DNA of 64,000 nt from Kudoa neothunni (Eukaryota > Cnidaria): positions 9,610,001-9,674,000 of the forward strand of contig OZ199840.1 of the NCBI GenBank assembly GCA_964304625.1, in the 5' to 3' direction. Below the pieces are notes generated by a model. That model saw only the letters and a program-made list of their open reading frames with translations. It was not told where the DNA came from and did not search any database. Below are positions 25,772 through 40,700 of the stretch, in pieces (the stretch's first letter is position 1; each line of letters starts with the position of its first letter). The translations under genes and the position numbers were made by a program.

Positions 25772-27600
25772 TTAACCTTCCGAGCGTCGTTGGGTCCATT
25801 GGACCCCAATGGATGTTTGGAACAATTTTAGAAGACCTTATATTGCATCATTTGATTTAAGATCATATCGAATCTCCTATAAATATGATTTATATTAAAA
25901 TAGAATGGAAAATTTTAATTTGTACATTTAGGTAACGAAATAATCAAAATACTTACTCATTCCTTCTTTCGGGAGCCAATGGACCCCACGTTTTTTTTCT
26001 ATCAAATAACAAACAAAAATAATTTACGACGATTTTGAGAATTGAATAAAAATTTATCAAGAGGAAACAGAGAAAAATTGAAAAAACCATACATACGTTA
26101 CATACTGACTATTACGGACGAGTAAAACGCTGCCATAAGTGGATCTGAGCGTAATATTTTGGATGAATTTGAATCCGATATCAATGAATACTATGATGTA
26201 TTTTGATAACTTAGATATTTATGTCATTCTAATGTTTCTGAAGATAATAAACGCATAAAAACTTTTACGAAGATAAGGATGGTGTTAATTGGTTTTCTGA
26301 GAAATTTCAAATAACTAAATGCTTTAAATGAAATATTTTTCAAAGTATCCAGGTTTAATTTCTTTTTTTCAATCGGAATCAACTTCCTAGACGATCATTC
26401 CTCATATTTTATGGTGAATCTATTTTCTCAACTGGTGTTTCAAACATTAACACGTTTACTAATTTTAATTATCAGAATTATTTGAAGACTTTTCAAACAA
26501 GATTTATTAGCTAATTTTGGAATCCATAATTCTATTCCCATTTTTAAATCTTAATTATAATGATTCAAATTTTTTGGGACGTTTATTACGAACAATTCAA
26601 AACCAGAGAAGCTTGAAGAATCATGGATAAGTTCTTCATCATTTGTGATATTTTTCGAAAGATTGCCGTTCCCAACTTTATTACCCCCAGGAGAGTTTGA
26701 CCATTGACGAGCAGCTATTTGCATTTAGGGGAAATTTTTCTTCGCCAATATATCGAATTAAGTATTTTCTCGTCACCAATCCCGAGATCAAGTACACTCA
26801 TACCTTATTAGTGTCTATGTCTGTGTATTTGAATAAAAATAATAATGAAGCGTCAGAAAATGTTGAGGAGATATTGTTCTAGATCTTGTGTCATCATCAA
26901 TGTAAAGTGGGGGAAATATCTCTACCTCTGTTTCGTTTGCCCAAAAACTCTTACACGGGGAATGACTAGAAAAATCCGAAATAATAAAAGTGATATTATA
27001 AATTATCTAAAAATGAATTCAAAACGGGAAGTTTCAGTACACTTTTGTTTAATCGAAAACCAATACTAATCTCCTATGTTCCTTTAAAAGGTAAAGCAGG
27101 TTTACTGCTAACAACCTCTGGTTCATTACAAATGTTGAAGATACAGACTGAAAAAACCTGCTATTAACCTGGAATATAATCGTTAAAAAGGAGGAGTGGA
27201 AACAGTGGGTCGTATTATTGCTACAGCAAGTGTATAAAGTAAACGAATTGAAAATCGACAGCAGTATTTTTCATTATGTTTAGTATTAGCTTGTTTAATT
27301 CATTTTATCTTTATGACTGTTTTCTATGATCCCAAATGTTCAAGTGTTAAGTTTCTAGAGGAGCTTGAAGATGGTTTGACTCATATAACGAGTACATGTA
27401 TCATGTATAATGAATCTGAAGATTCGATCGGATAGCTGTTAAATGAATTAATTGATGTTGCGCCTTAATTGAAAACCAAGATAGCAACGATAACAACAGA
27501 TATAGACCAACGCTTCATAATTTGTCTTAAGATGACGTTTGAATCTGCTTCCCTTTTGATATGTAGGTTTTATCTCTGTCAAATATTCCAACGTGAGATT
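25772..27600 (+). pseudogene. Decayed piggyBac element (copy 2)
   Basis: TTAA at 25772-25775 begins a typical end: CCTTCCGAGCG, then the palindrome GGGTCCATTGGACCC (about 25791). A second, related GGGTCCATTGG block lies inverted near 25980. Downstream, out-of-frame pieces of transposase occur in order: LTIDEQLFAFRGNF (about 26695-26740, the VDEQLFAFRGR block), LISYVPLKGKAGLLLTT (about 27068-27118), and KPAINLEYNR followed by KGGVETVGRIIAT (about 27158-27228, the YN.TKGGVDTVD motif). Frameshifts and stops are numerous. The right end was not found. Confidence 0.72.
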
Positions 27601-28835
27601 AAATAAGAAACCGTCGAGTAAATTCAGAGAAAAGAAGATCTGTTCGGAACATTTTCAATGATATAATTTATAATGCAAGTACAGATCAGTTCAATTTCCT
27701 ATGAGATGAATTATACGGGAACGGAATCTCTAACCTCCATATTTATTTTTCCAAAAATAAGAACTCAACAATAAATGAATGGATCATTGTCCTAAGTTGG
27801 GCTGGAAATTTTATAACAACTGCACAAGTTATAGACTGGAATCAATAAGTGGTAAAATCAAAAATGTCGTTAAACAGTTTTTAACATTGCGAGATTCTTC
27901 ATATTTTTCTTCCCTAACTTGAAATCTATGAGAATTGAAAGAACGAAATATAAAAATTTCGAATTGTTAAACTCATATGATACCACATTTAACAGCGGAT
28001 TTCGCAAGAAATACTTTACTTATCTGCCACACTACGCATCTAATATTATTTTGGAGGAACTATCCAAAATGAATGTTATAAAAAGGTCGAAGGTGACTAG
28101 AACACCTGCTCTTGGGCTCCTCAAAAAAACAATTAAGAATAATTATATTAAAATTTGTTCTGAACACAATTTTTATTTATTATTGATATAAAAATTTCCC
28201 GCTTATTTAATTTAACTTAATAAAACTATTATTTTAATAAATAGAGAAAATTATTTTCAAACAAAAGATCATAAAACAAGGACATCATTAAAAAAACTTC
28301 AACCGATGAATACAAACATGGTTGCGTTAAAGAAATGAGTGCTGGTTGGACAGCCTCAATTTTTTCTACCATTTTTAGATAATGGAAATATGTGTGAAAC
28401 GTTGCCTGGTATGCATGCTCCATTTGAGTTTGTAACGTAAGATCTGGTAGATAATTTGAATTAATTAGATGAAAATATAATTTTTATGAGTGGCTATAGA
28501 TACGATGAGGTTCATTCGTAAAGGTAAGGTATACTATAAAAATAAATTGATTGGAATAACTGTTTAGAAAATAATTCGATTTTCAAGTTCTGTTTAATAT
28601 TTTTACTTTTTATAATACTATCGGTAATAATAAATTAAGAAAGAATTTTTATTATCTATCTATATATTTGTATGTATAATTTGGTTTTACGGATATAAGG
28701 AAAAATCTCTATTATGTATTTCGTGGTATAGAAACTGAGTGTATAGATAACTAGAATGCAATAAATATAATTTTTAATAGTAATTATACGAACTATTAAA
28801 TGGTTCATTGACGACCGGTTCACAAAATTTGGATT
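27601..28835. other. Intergenic; no supported gene
   Basis: The open frame 27919-28191 (90 residues) has no recognised motif and could be either debris of the piggyBac copy or random. Nothing else was seen. Confidence 0.35.
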
Positions 28836-30920
28836 TTATAGATCGACGACGATGTTCCGGTGATAACTAAATTTATATTTGAAGTAACGAAATACCAAAG
28901 CAACAACCATAGTTCCAACCAAGATTAAAATAACGCAAAATGACATTACAAGCGAAAAATTAGTGCTGATTCTCATTTTTAAATCAATTTTATTCTTCTT
29001 GAGATAACAGATGAATCCAGGCCCCGAGGAAATAATGTCAGGAATATGAGGCATCCTAATAGTATCTCTAGCTTGTTCAAATATTGATAAATCCCTTTAA
29101 ACAATATGATATGCTAGCTTCAACGTAAGAATCTTGAAAATTTACGATGACTCAATGAATGTTGGAGTTTGTACAGGTGCAGATGAGGTGGGAATTTCGC
29201 CAATAATAGACGTAAGACCATTGATATCCGTTACAGGTTCCGACACTTGTACAGATAAAAAGGTCTCCCTTTACAAAATATTTTTTCAACAAATTGGCTG
29301 ATGTATTTACTTAGTCTCAGTTTGTTTCGTTGACATCGTAATTTCTTTAATGGTAGAGGGAAAACTATAATAATAAGTTAAATCTTCTTTCGTTTTCGAA
29401 AAGAAAATTTGCCCCATTAATCTAATAATCCTACAATAAGATTGGTTAATAGATTTACGTTGTTTCGAAGAATCCAGAAGTTTCATGAGTTTTCACAATG
29501 GCAGAGTCAACACGGTAGAATGTTGACAACGTTTCCGTTACTTTTTCAGACAATGACAATTCCCTTGTTCAGAATATATTATGCCCAATTATAATAGTTA
29601 CTCTGATATCATTTGCTCCTCAAACCATATAGATCCAAACATTGGATCAAAAAATATTTATTCACATCCCGGATACATTATTGAATAGGTGCTATATTGA
29701 TTGTTGAGTGAACTTTACAATATAATGTATACATTTTTTCAAAATATACGGCAATATTTTCAGAAATGAACTTTGGGCTAACAATTAAACTTACTAACAT
29801 ACTCATAAGAAAACATTCTTTGTTCTGCTTGAATATTTCCTAAATATTCGTTTTCAAAGGAAATATCCAAGCTATCGATACAATTTGCGCGTAGTTTTTC
29901 TTGATCAAGCAATTTTCGTTGACAGCCTGAATAAATAACTTTTTATTTTGGATATTATCTTTAAGTTTTAAACTGCTCAGTGAATAGTATATCTGTATAC
30001 AATTAGATGATTAAATAATAATTATGATGTGACTTTTAATTCTTGAAATTCATCCCCAAAAATTATATGCTCGATACTGGAGAAATTACAGTTTTCAGAC
30101 GTATTGCAAAGTTGATTGTCGTAGAATACCGAATTAATCAACCTGATGCAAGTGTAAAGGTTATATTTTCCAACAAAAGTTGCTGTATATTCTTTGATCG
30201 GTCGTGACCTACAGCTATCATTTGTTTTTGTGCTAGACCATTTATAGCTGTAATCATCGATGGCACAGGGATGAGATAGTTTTTTGGTTAAGTCCGCATT
30301 TGAAGCTATTGCGTGCTATGTATATTAAAAATTTAATTTCATCGTAATATTACGTTAGTTTACTTTTATCAGTAAATAATGTGTTTCCCATAGTAGTTTA
30401 GGCGCTCTTAAACAGGTAAATTCTTTCACAATTGCGGTGTACTTTATATTATGAATGGAAAATGCTTTCACCAGCCAACTATTATATAATTCAGGTGTAT
30501 TTGTGAACGCTCCTATTACAATTCTTGAATCAGATACATAAACAAACGACTTTTTATCTAAGTACTTAAAAAATTTAAAATATCCTGCCAATTATAATAA
30601 AAATTACTGTTGTTTTGCAGTTATAATTATGCTTTATCAATTGTATTAACGCGATGATCTGCTCGTCAGCAATCATCTGTCCTTTGAGAATTAAATTCAT
30701 ATTATCCGTGGATTGTATATAGGAGGAATCAACATTTAATATCTCGCCAATTTTACCCTCACTATATCATAAATTAATAATAACTCATGCAATCAACTGA
30801 CATTGTTTTACTTAAATGAAAATGAGTAGACAATGTAAACTTCGATGTTGTATTCCATTTTTGAATTCCAGTTACAACTTTTGACAGCTAATAGTATACA
30901 GTTGTGTCGGTTTCCGTTCC
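28836..30920 (-). pseudogene. NTPDase (CD39/apyrase)-like membrane protein, decayed paralogue
   Basis: Exon-by-exon counterpart of the gene at 43155-45178. Matching pieces on the minus strand: 30920-30812 (CNWNSKMEYNIEVYIVYSFS), 30761 onward (EILNVDSSYIQSTDNMNL... to the SFVYVSDSRIVIG region ending near 30361), about 30330-30050 (NADLTKK...HPCAIDDYSYKWSS with the Cys pattern retained), about 29690-29600 (IFFDPMFGSIW), a Ser/Thr/Pro stalk near 29260-29140 and the anchor exon ending at 28836 (TNFSLVMSFCVILILVG). Compared with the sister gene, the 30.6 kb exon has a frame-disrupting length change and the FDPMFG exon has an in-frame TAA just before IFFDP. It also lacks the 8-residue stalk repeats. 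Most likely a pseudogene, though still similar enough to be a fairly recent duplicate. Confidence 0.65.
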
Positions 30921-31471
30921 CTATGAATGGTTATAGATATATATCAACTAAAGAAAAATTTTATTCAAATTAATTAATTAATTGATTTATTTAGTAGAGC
31001 AAATACCAAATTTTTCTTGGAAACGGGATTTTTAAATATTTGAGTAACTTTAGTAAAGATCACTCGACTGCTAAAGTAATTTTTCTGTTTATTTGAAAAA
31101 TTTTGCAAAAACAATGAAATCTTTTGTTTAAATAATTTAAAATATTTTGGATTAAATTGAAAATTGCAAAAAAAATAAATTAAACGTAATGTGCGTCAAA
31201 AAGAATAAAATTAAATTTTACGAAAAATAATTTTTTTAATAAGCTTTCAGCGGGAAATAACAATTTCTTTGTAGAACGACAATTTTTCGAATTCTGTATA
31301 AAAGCGTATTTTTTTAATATCAAATTTATTATTTTATTGAAATCGAGCTTAAATTAAAAAATATCTTTAAATATAAAATTTAAACTTGTTTTGGGTAGAA
31401 AAAGTCAAGTAATGGTTAATTACTAATTTATTCTCTTGACGGGTCTCTTTTTTAAGAATAATATCATAATC

Positions 31472-32577
31472 TAGGGATTCTCAACCATTTTTTTAAATTT
31501 ATCCTCCTCAAACTTAAATGCTGAGTTCATATCTAATTTAAGATTGTATAATTATTCGATTATTATTAGTATAAATTTCTAAAAGATAAAATAGGCATAC
31601 AAGAAAAGGAACAGTGCAGTAAGTAACCGATGATACGTAATCCCTTCAGGATCATCAAAAGGAGCGCGTATTAAACGTTGCAACAGATAATAATATGCCC
31701 CCGTTATGCGTATGCATGTGAGTTTATTTTGTGTTTTCTTTATTTTTCAGCATGAGTATGAAATCATTTATTTAAATAGAATAACAAATATATATTGCTA
31801 AGATTATTTGGATTAATCAATATTTTACGATTTTTCTTTAAATCATATATATTGATAAAATATGCATTGCCTTTACATTAGGATAAAATTTGGTGAATGG
31901 CCAATTCTTAAAAATTATAAATACTATTTTATTTCATACTCATTTTTTAGCGCACTACGAAAAAGTTTACATTATATTTTTACCCAAAAATCTTTATTTA
32001 TGTGCATCTATAACATTCTTTAATTGGCAACTAACATTGTCCTGAAATAAAATTTATTCTATTTGCATTTTCAGGGAAATTATCATTTTTTGATAGATAT
32101 CTCAAAAAACTTTCTCTAATCGTTCAAATATTCAACCGAAACAATTAAACTTTTTCCCTTGTTAAAAAACCAATTTAATCTACGTGGTTTGGCCGAAATA
32201 GTGTGTATTATCTTTAGTCACGTGATATAACAGATTGATAATTTCCTAGCTTAATTCAAAAATATTATTAAATGTTTCACCCAACATAAATTTGGAATTG
32301 GTCGTATCAATGAAAGTGTGTAGTATCGGTTGCCTACTGTAATGATTTTATGAAGAATTGTTAAATACTTACTCCTAAAAACATTTTAATCATTTATGTC
32401 ATCAGTTTAATATAGTTCAATAGCTCTAAATAATTAAACTCCTTAGATATACTTATGTACATAAAAACCGTATTATGCAAAAATTTTCCATATCAAATTT
32501 TGATGTCACTATATTTATCCGCTATCATTTAAAATTGACTTCCAGAATGTAAATTTTAGCTTGGTCGAGAACCCCTG
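31472..32577. mobile_element. Probable non-autonomous hAT element, 1.1 kb
   Basis: The left end TAGGGATTCTCAACC and the inverted right end CAGGGGTTCTCGACC are a terminal inverted repeat of hAT type. The flanking 8-mers (TCATAATC and TACAATTC) agree poorly, so the copy is old or the ends are slightly misplaced. No transposase. Confidence 0.45.
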
Positions 32578-33059
32578 TACAATTCAAAATTCAATAGTTT
32601 GGAATGGTTAATATACTGATCTTTTGTGATTTTAATGGAAACTTAATAGAAATATCGGGTTTATCGAATAAATTAAATATTTTTAATTTACTTAAAATGA
32701 CGAATGACGAATAATAAGATTGGACAGAGATTTTTCAGTAGCACTCGTATATGTAGATCCCAAATTATCTATATCATAAGTTATGTCTTATTCCTGTAAA
32801 GTGTTGATACCATATTGAATTATATTTAGCCTAAAGGGAATCTAATATTGAGTTGAATATTATTTTTAAATCTCAAAGTCTTAAGTTAGGTAATAATTAG
32901 GATCGTAGGAGCTTCAATTTTATTGAAACAGTTACCTAAAACAACGAAGAACACTAATGAAATAGTTGTATCAGTTGTTACATAGTAATGCTTAGGTAAG
33001 TCCAAAATTTTTTTTTTTCACAATTAACTCTAAGATCAGCAAAAACGACCACTCTCCAT

Positions 33060-33101
33060 TGACTTTTGGGGTCCAAAAGATCCTAATGTACGTAGAGGGT
33101 T
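33060..33101. mobile_element. Solitary piggyBac-type terminus
   Basis: Read inward from the TTAA near 33098: TTAACCCTCTACGTAC, then a GGATCTTTTGGACCCC palindrome. This mirrors the architecture of the other piggyBac ends in the window (TTAACC + TCT + GGxCC palindrome). No partner end was identified. Confidence 0.45.
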
Positions 33102-33124
33102 AACTAATTTGACAAAAAATATTT

Positions 33125-33500
33125 CTACAAGAAGTCATAACAGAAATTAAATTATTTAAAAGCTCTATGAACATTTTACATTGTTTTTAGAATACTTATA
33201 GAGCCATTGAATTATTATTTTATAACAACAATGTATTATCTCATATTATGTATTTTATTGTACAAAAATTATCATTCTCTTATTTGCCGAAAATTTATCT
33301 TTACCCCATAAAAGTAAATATATATCTTAGACATTATTATATATAACAGACTTTAAGGAAAATGCAACATCTCTTGTGTATATGACGTTATTGGCTTCAT
33401 TTGTATTAAAATTATTATAAATGGTATTTTAACATTTGTATTACATTTTTTAACTTGGTTAATGTATTTTCTCTGCAAACACAGAGTAGAAGAGCATTTT
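33125..33500. repeat. Dispersed repeat, copy 1 (partner at 41555-41905)
   Basis: Aligns by eye with 41555-41905 in the same orientation over about 350 bp with many substitutions. Shared landmarks are an AGAAGT(C/T)AT motif, AATTAAATTATTT, a TTTTTAGAAT block, and a GGRAATGCA...CTCTTGT...TGACGTTA block. Non-coding; its nature is unknown. Confidence 0.55.
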
Positions 33501-36500
33501 AATTCACTTTCTATCATTTGTGAATAATCAAACATAAATACTATGCAAATAACTGCTAATCAACGCACTATGAAATTCCTTATTTCTTACAGTAATATTG
33601 GTTATATGCGTACTTCTAAGTACATTTCAGAATGATTTTAATGAATAAAATCTCTAAATTTTGGGATAACAAGTGTATACTAAAAGCTGTATTTAAAAAA
33701 AGTTTCTCCATACCACATTCGTACCGCTGCAAACACACACTCCGATAGACATAAGAACTTATAATAGGACTAGCGCGAAAATCCCAGCTTTTCTCGGGAG
33801 TTTTCCAATTTGAATTAAAAAGAAATATCTTGGAAAATTAAAAAAATATATTAATCCCTATATACAACCCCCGGCTGAAAAATATAAACTCATAATTTGC
33901 TTATAAATTATCTCTTTGACGATAGAGTTAAATAAATAAAAACCTTGATTTTTGTCGAATCACCCGGATTCGCCTCAATAATTGGATCATTTAATTATAA
34001 AAATTTTAAAGAATAAAAATAATCTTAATCTTTAAACTGGCCCGTCAATTAGAATTTTAAACGAAAATCTCAATCATAGTGTCGCCCTTTTGACAATAAT
34101 ATTAATCAAAATAAACAGTTCTATCCCAGAACTCTTCAGTTTCCTCTGAAGTGAAGTTTACCTACATTTAAAGATAAAAAGTTCTAATAATTCGCGTGAC
34201 GTATTAATCGCATTTGCCAACCCGACGATTAATCCATTAATCTAAACCTTGTAAGAAGTGCTTCACATAAGGAAAATTTATTGATTTCAATTTAGAACAA
34301 TTCAAAAAATAATAAACATCTCTTTTGCAAAAACTAAAAGTGCAATGTAAGTAATTTTCCACGTAAATTAATCTCCCTTGTGAATGTCACGTGATAATTA
34401 ACCAAGCCGTCCCGGCCGACGCAAGCAAAAATTCCATAGAAAGTCTTAACTATGGCAAATAATAAACATAATATCACAACTGCATAGTTGAAGCAGCTGC
34501 GGAAAATAAAAGTTATCTACTCCATCACTTTATTATATTTAAAGTCACATGATGGAATAATCTTGTTATTATCAGCGCTAATCTGTCTACAAAAAGTTTA
34601 CTCCACTGATTCACCACTTTATAAGCAATCAGAAAGCTACATTTTATTTTTGTAGCTAATTTTATATTTTTTAAAATACAAAAATATTATTAAATGTTAA
34701 AAAAGTCTCTGTATACAGAAAAGATTTGTGCACACACAGACATTATAACTTTATATATATATTTTATATGAGCACAATTGTGTATCAACTTTTTTTATTT
34801 TTGTCATGTATTTTATTGTATAAAAATTATAATTATTGAGAAATAATTATTAACTCAATTAAGAAATATTTTTAGCTGAATTAAATATATAACAGTTGTT
34901 TGACTGCATAATCAATCCCCCCGACAAATTATATGGTCATACAGGAACAAACACCACTGTTGATATTCAGCCTTTCTTGCATATTAGTTTCAGTCCCTGG
35001 TGACGGCTTTATTTTAGTGTAACAGGTGAATGAAGTGATTGTTACACCCTTGAACATTACAATTCCAAACTATTAAATGCATTTTAATACATATTTATTT
35101 ATAATTGCTAAAAATATGTTTACCTTTTGATTTTGGAGTTCATTTTTAACCGTAAATTTGGATATTAAACAGAAGAATATGGCCCAATCAATCGTTTCTA
35201 AATATATCCTAAACGATTAGGAAATTATAGCATTAATATTCTTCTTATGTCATCAATTAAGCTAAAATCGATGATTAGAATTAAAATAAAACGTCTACTA
35301 ACTGCACATAAAAATTAAATATGTTTTATTTCTTATGCAAATTATAGGAACCCGATCTGTTGATCCCACAATTTTACATTTAAATCGTTTATCATGTTAA
35401 CACATATTAAGCCATAAATTTCTTAGTTATATTTATTTAATTTAAATGTGAGATTTTTTCTTCTTAAAAATTGATTAGATACTTTTTACCACTAAAATAA
35501 GGACAAAATTTTTATTAAAATCACACCTGATGGAACCTTAAATTAATTTGCTTATAAAAACATATTAATTAACTCGGTAGTGGAACTCGGAGAATCGATG
35601 GTAAAATCGCAATTATTTCTATTAAATTTTTCAAATTAGGTAAAAATATCGTAGCTGAAAATAAACCATTTTGAGTTCGAAAAGGAAAAAGCTCAGTTTT
35701 TATCTTTTAGAGAGCTATAAAGAAAGCACAGTTTATTAACATTTTACCGGAACCTGTAAACGGTTACGAAATTGGATTAGGTAAGTTTATTTACTTAACA
35801 ATTCCAACGTATCATCTGTGTTCTTTCCAGAAACTACAAATTGTATTATTTTAGATATATTTTTAGTTAAAATTATTTTTCAAATCAAAATAAAATTATT
35901 CATGTTTTATAATCTATCCAAAAAATTTAATTCTCAACTTATATTTTACACTTGACATAGAACAATAATTTACATAAACACACCCATCTGAGATATTTGT
36001 CACCTAATCAAATGTAAACATTTGCTATAGTGCTATGCTATAAAATGTAGTTTAACATAACAGCGGCTACAGAATCTTCTACTGTTGACATTCATATGGT
36101 TAATCAACTGGGATCTAATTTTATTTTTGTGTTGAAAAAGCGGGTTTTATCTATTTTAACATTATTTTGACTTTACTAATCACTTAATTTCGATTAATGT
36201 TAAAGTGTAAAGTTAAATGTTTTCTTATCTTAATTAATCGAAAAATTCTGAAAGATCGTTAAATTATTATTTAATTTAAATTATAATTTATACGTAGCTT
36301 CATTTAAAGCATAATTTGTCTAATCCATGCATTCGTAGAAAATATTCTAAAAATATTTTATCCTATTTCTGGAGTTCTCAAACATACTCCCCTACATTAT
36401 TTGATTCTAGTAAAAATATTTTATTTGGATGAAAATATGCTCTTCATATCAGAATTGGTGGTACCATCGTGCGCATGCACTGAACATTTTCACTCAAAAG

Positions 36501-37710
36501 TGACAAATCACCTGACAGACCGTAGCTAATATTTTATTTTATATTTCTAACAATATTAACAATGATACCTTAGTTTGATAAATTTTCTCCAGGTTATACG
36601 TTAACAATAAAGGTGTCTAAATTTTAAAATACTATAATAATCAATAATAAATCACTGTTCTTATGAATTATAACTTTGTTTTTAAAATTTATAACGGTTT
36701 AGAGTAATTTTAATTAAAAAACAATATATTCTAAGGCGATCGTAACTTGGAATTGTTATTTTAAAAAACAGAATAATATGAGTCATACATAAATCATTAA
36801 TTGATTTAATTAATATTTCTAGTACCATATTCAATGAAATAAAATCACATGTGATTAATTTTAATATCATGTTTTATCAATTTCACATTATTTAAGCTTC
36901 CTAATAATAATCATATCAAATTATATTTGATATGATTATTGACATGTAGATTAATGACGACATAATAAAAACAACATTATGAGTTTTTCAATGTTAATGC
37001 TATTTCGATAATAATAATAAAAGTGAATAGCGGTTTATATTTTTTAGTCTTATATCTACATTAACATACACAACGATTGTTATTTTCAGGGCAATTGAGG
37101 TCTCCAGTAATTATTTTAACAAATTCAAATGAATAGAGGAAAGAAAAATTTACTAACTAGCGCTAATGCCCAGTTTTGCTGATACTATATGATGGAAAAC
37201 TTTAACTCTTAGTTTTATTTTTGAATTAAGAAATTCTACGAAAGATTTAATCTTATTAGCACGTAAAACCCTGAAAATATAATTTTTCTATTTTAATTGT
37301 TGCATTTTAAATCTTTTCATTATTTGTATAATGTGATATTTTAGATAAACAAAATTATGCAAGCACTTTCCATTCAAACATAAATAGATATATTGAAGGA
37401 AATTAATGAGTATTTTTAAATTTGTTTTATAAATTATTGACCAAAAATATAATAACCATAATTATATGAGTAATGTAATTAACGATTAAAGTTCATATAT
37501 TCATTAAACAAAATCATTTGGAACTTAAATAGGACTTTCAGTTCTTTTCAAAATTTTGCGATAAAAATTATTCCTTCTGGTTATTAAATGTATTATTAGT
37601 CTACAAACGATAAGAAAAAATTAAAAACAACCTAAGATGCGTCAGTAATGAAAATATTAATTGTTAATCCATTATTTGGCAAGTTTATAAATGTTTTAAA
37701 AAGCTGTGAG

Positions 37711-37719
37711 TATTAACTT
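37711..37719. repeat. 9-bp target site duplication (left), TATTAACTT
   Basis: Identical to 40826-40834 immediately outside the other end of the MULE. Nine bp is the characteristic Mutator-like duplication length. Confidence 0.93.
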
Positions 37720-40700
37720 GGCTGTGTCTATTTTGCCGGACGCGCTTTTTCTCTTAAAATAATAATTCAATCGCTACAATTTTTTCCTAAAAATATCTTT
37801 TATAAATGCAGAATATAAATTTAGTTTCATTTATCTTTTAATTAATAATTAGGTATCAACATACATTGAGGATATTTTAAACTCATTCATAAGTTTCATT
37901 ATAAATGACATTAAATTTTTATAAATCTGTATTATTTATACAATTAATCTAATTTTATGTGTTATAACAGCATAAACGAGTAAAATACCCTCTAGCGTGC
38001 GGTTGTAACTTTGATAGTCGCGAGTAGAATCACTATGGAAGGAGAGTCTGATCAAACACTACTAATTCAGGATATTACATCTGAACCTATGGTCGGAAAT
38101 GCATTTACAAACTTTGAAAAGGCTAAAGAATTCATGGATAAGTACTCAAAGCGGAACAACTTTTGTTACTGGGTCCGAGACTCTAGAAAAATCTCAACTG
38201 CCCTAAAAAAATTTGATAGAGACATGAACTCTGATCTTGTTTATTATGAAGCCACTTTTTGTTGTGTTCATGGTGGTAAAAATGTAATTATCTATATAAA
38301 AATTGATGTAATTAATTTGAATTCAGATACAATCTAAAAGTGCTGGGAAGAGAAAAATCAACAGCCATAAAAGTGGTTGCAATTTCTTCATTACACTGCG
38401 AGTTCCTAAAAACATGAATATGTTAGTTATTAGAAAATTGGATCTTACTCACAGCTGCAACAGAAATGAGCATTTTAGGGATTTTTTACCAATGAATAGA
38501 AAATTAGATGAAGAAAGCAAGAATCTTATAAAAAATGTTCATTTTTATGATGGAAATTTAAAAAGAGTACAAGTAGAAATCATGAACCAATCACAAAAAA
38601 AGGTTTCGTTGAAGCAAATCCATAATTATATCCAAACATTGAAAAAAAATGTTTCGTCGGATATTTCGGAATTGTTTAATTCAATAAAAAATTCTCACCC
38701 AAATGCAACTATCGAAATATTGCACAATAACTCCAATGAAATGACTGGAATATTTTTCCAAGACCTTTATATGAAAAACGTTATTAAAAAATTTCCCGAA
38801 CTAGTATTTATGGATGCCACTTATAAATTAATCAATAATCGTATGCCATTGTATATATGTCTGTTTATCGATTCATTTGGGCAAAGTCAAATAGGAGCTA
38901 TTGCTCTTTTATCTGAGGAGAGTACCGTGGCTGTTACCTGGTTATGTCAGTCTCTACTTAAACATAACGAGGAAATGTCAACCAAAACAGTTTGTTTCAT
39001 TACGGATAAAGACATGATTGAAAGAAACTCTATAAGATCTATATTTCCTAACGTAAGTACAAACTTATGCCTGTACCATGTCTTAAGAACATTTGGGAGA
39101 GAAATCTCTACATTAAGAATGGGAATAAACAAAGCCGAAAGAAAAACTGCCTTAGAGTTGATTCAAAAGCTTTGCTATACCAATGATCCAAAAATTTATG
39201 AAAATTACCATGAATTGTTAAATAATACATGTAACAAAAAAATCATTACTTATTATAATAAATCTTGGGATCCAATCAAACATGAATGGTGCCCGGCATA
39301 CATGAACCTAAAGGGTACTTTTTTAAATAGAACAAATAATCGATTAGAATGCATAAATTCCAAAATTAAACAAATCATAAAAAAATTCTCAACAATTGAA
39401 GTCTTTTTCAGCGATCTGCTTATTTATTTATCTATCAAGTATGAGGACTGAGCGTGAGAATAAAGCAGTTAGAGAGTGGACAACCCAAACTGTTGAGAAA
39501 TTAAATTCAGACATTAACGAACAATATAAAACATTGTTGACTTCATATGCGTATAATATTATGCAAGATGAAATAAATAATCATATCGAATCCTATGCCA
39601 ATCCTGATCCCAATAGTTGTACATGTTGTTTCTACGTAAGTATGGAGTCACCATGTAGGCATATTATTTACGCTAGAAAAATAATGAACATGAATTTATA
39701 TGAAGAGAAAATTTGTAATAAGAGGTGGCACAAAGAATATTACCTGTCATTTATTCAAATGAACAAAAATTTATATCTTCAAAATCCTTCGTGTTGTGTG
39801 CAACCAAGTATTACAGAAATTTCGAGTCAGTGCCCTGTTCCGAATTCTGCTTTTAGGCGATACAGGGAGCTAGAAATTCTTTGTAAGAAAATAGCTTCGC
39901 TAGGGTCTGAAAAAACAGGGAGTCAATATGATTCATTAAAAAAGATTTTAGGTGAATTAATCTCTCTTATTTCCAATGAGGATTCTCTGGATAAGGTGAC
40001 TATTTTTTCCACTATTCATATATCAACATAATTCAGTTCAAGTTGACGTCTGAATTTTTCGTCGAAAACAATCAAGAGATTTTAATCTCAACACGTTATT
40101 AATGATAGTGTCTTTAGTAAAATTTTTATTTTGTGTTTAGATATTGAGGAATCATGAATAGAGAATGAGGATATACTAGAAACAGTTAATGATAATGTTC
40201 CACCATCAATAACTGATATGGAGATCCTTAATATTGTATATGATACCACAACTAAAAATCCATCTTTGGAGGGTGTGTATCTTTTGTCCATTTTGCTAAA
40301 TTCATAAAATTATAAGAATTAAACTGCCAACAGTAGTGAAATTGAGAGGTAGACCAAAAGGTGTATTTCAAACAGTTGTAGGTTTGAGAAAAAAAAGATA
40401 ATTATGATAATGATGATAGTAGTAATAATAACAACACCAATATCGATATATTATATTCAAATATAATTTTATGTGGAAGTTAAACAGTCACAATTATTTG
40501 GCGTTGCAATACAAGATAATTTCAAACATTTATTATTTAAAGTAGAATACTCAACATTTTATTAAATTTTAGTGGTGTATCAATCATCTGATAAAAACAT
40601 TTACCTAATTATAAAAATTTTAAATACGAATTGGCCAAATAGTTTTACTTTACTGTATTTTCATTTGGATATTATGGATGCAAATTAGCTATGTTAAAAT

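Larger units (their letters stand above)
30921..37710. other. Gene-poor AT-rich interval
   Basis: No coding exon was supported over about 6.8 kb. Contents noted: a hAT-like element (31472-32577), a piggyBac-type right end (about 33060-33101), one copy of a dispersed repeat (33125-33500) and a perfect AT hairpin (36906-36940). The remainder shows nothing recognisable. Confidence 0.45.

Noticed and set aside
27919-28191. 90-residue open frame after the piggyBac relic
   Set aside because: No recognisable block of transposase or other protein; not enough to call.
31472-32577. Claim of a clean hAT target duplication
   Set aside because: The flanking 8-mers match at only about half the positions, so the boundaries are reported with low confidence.
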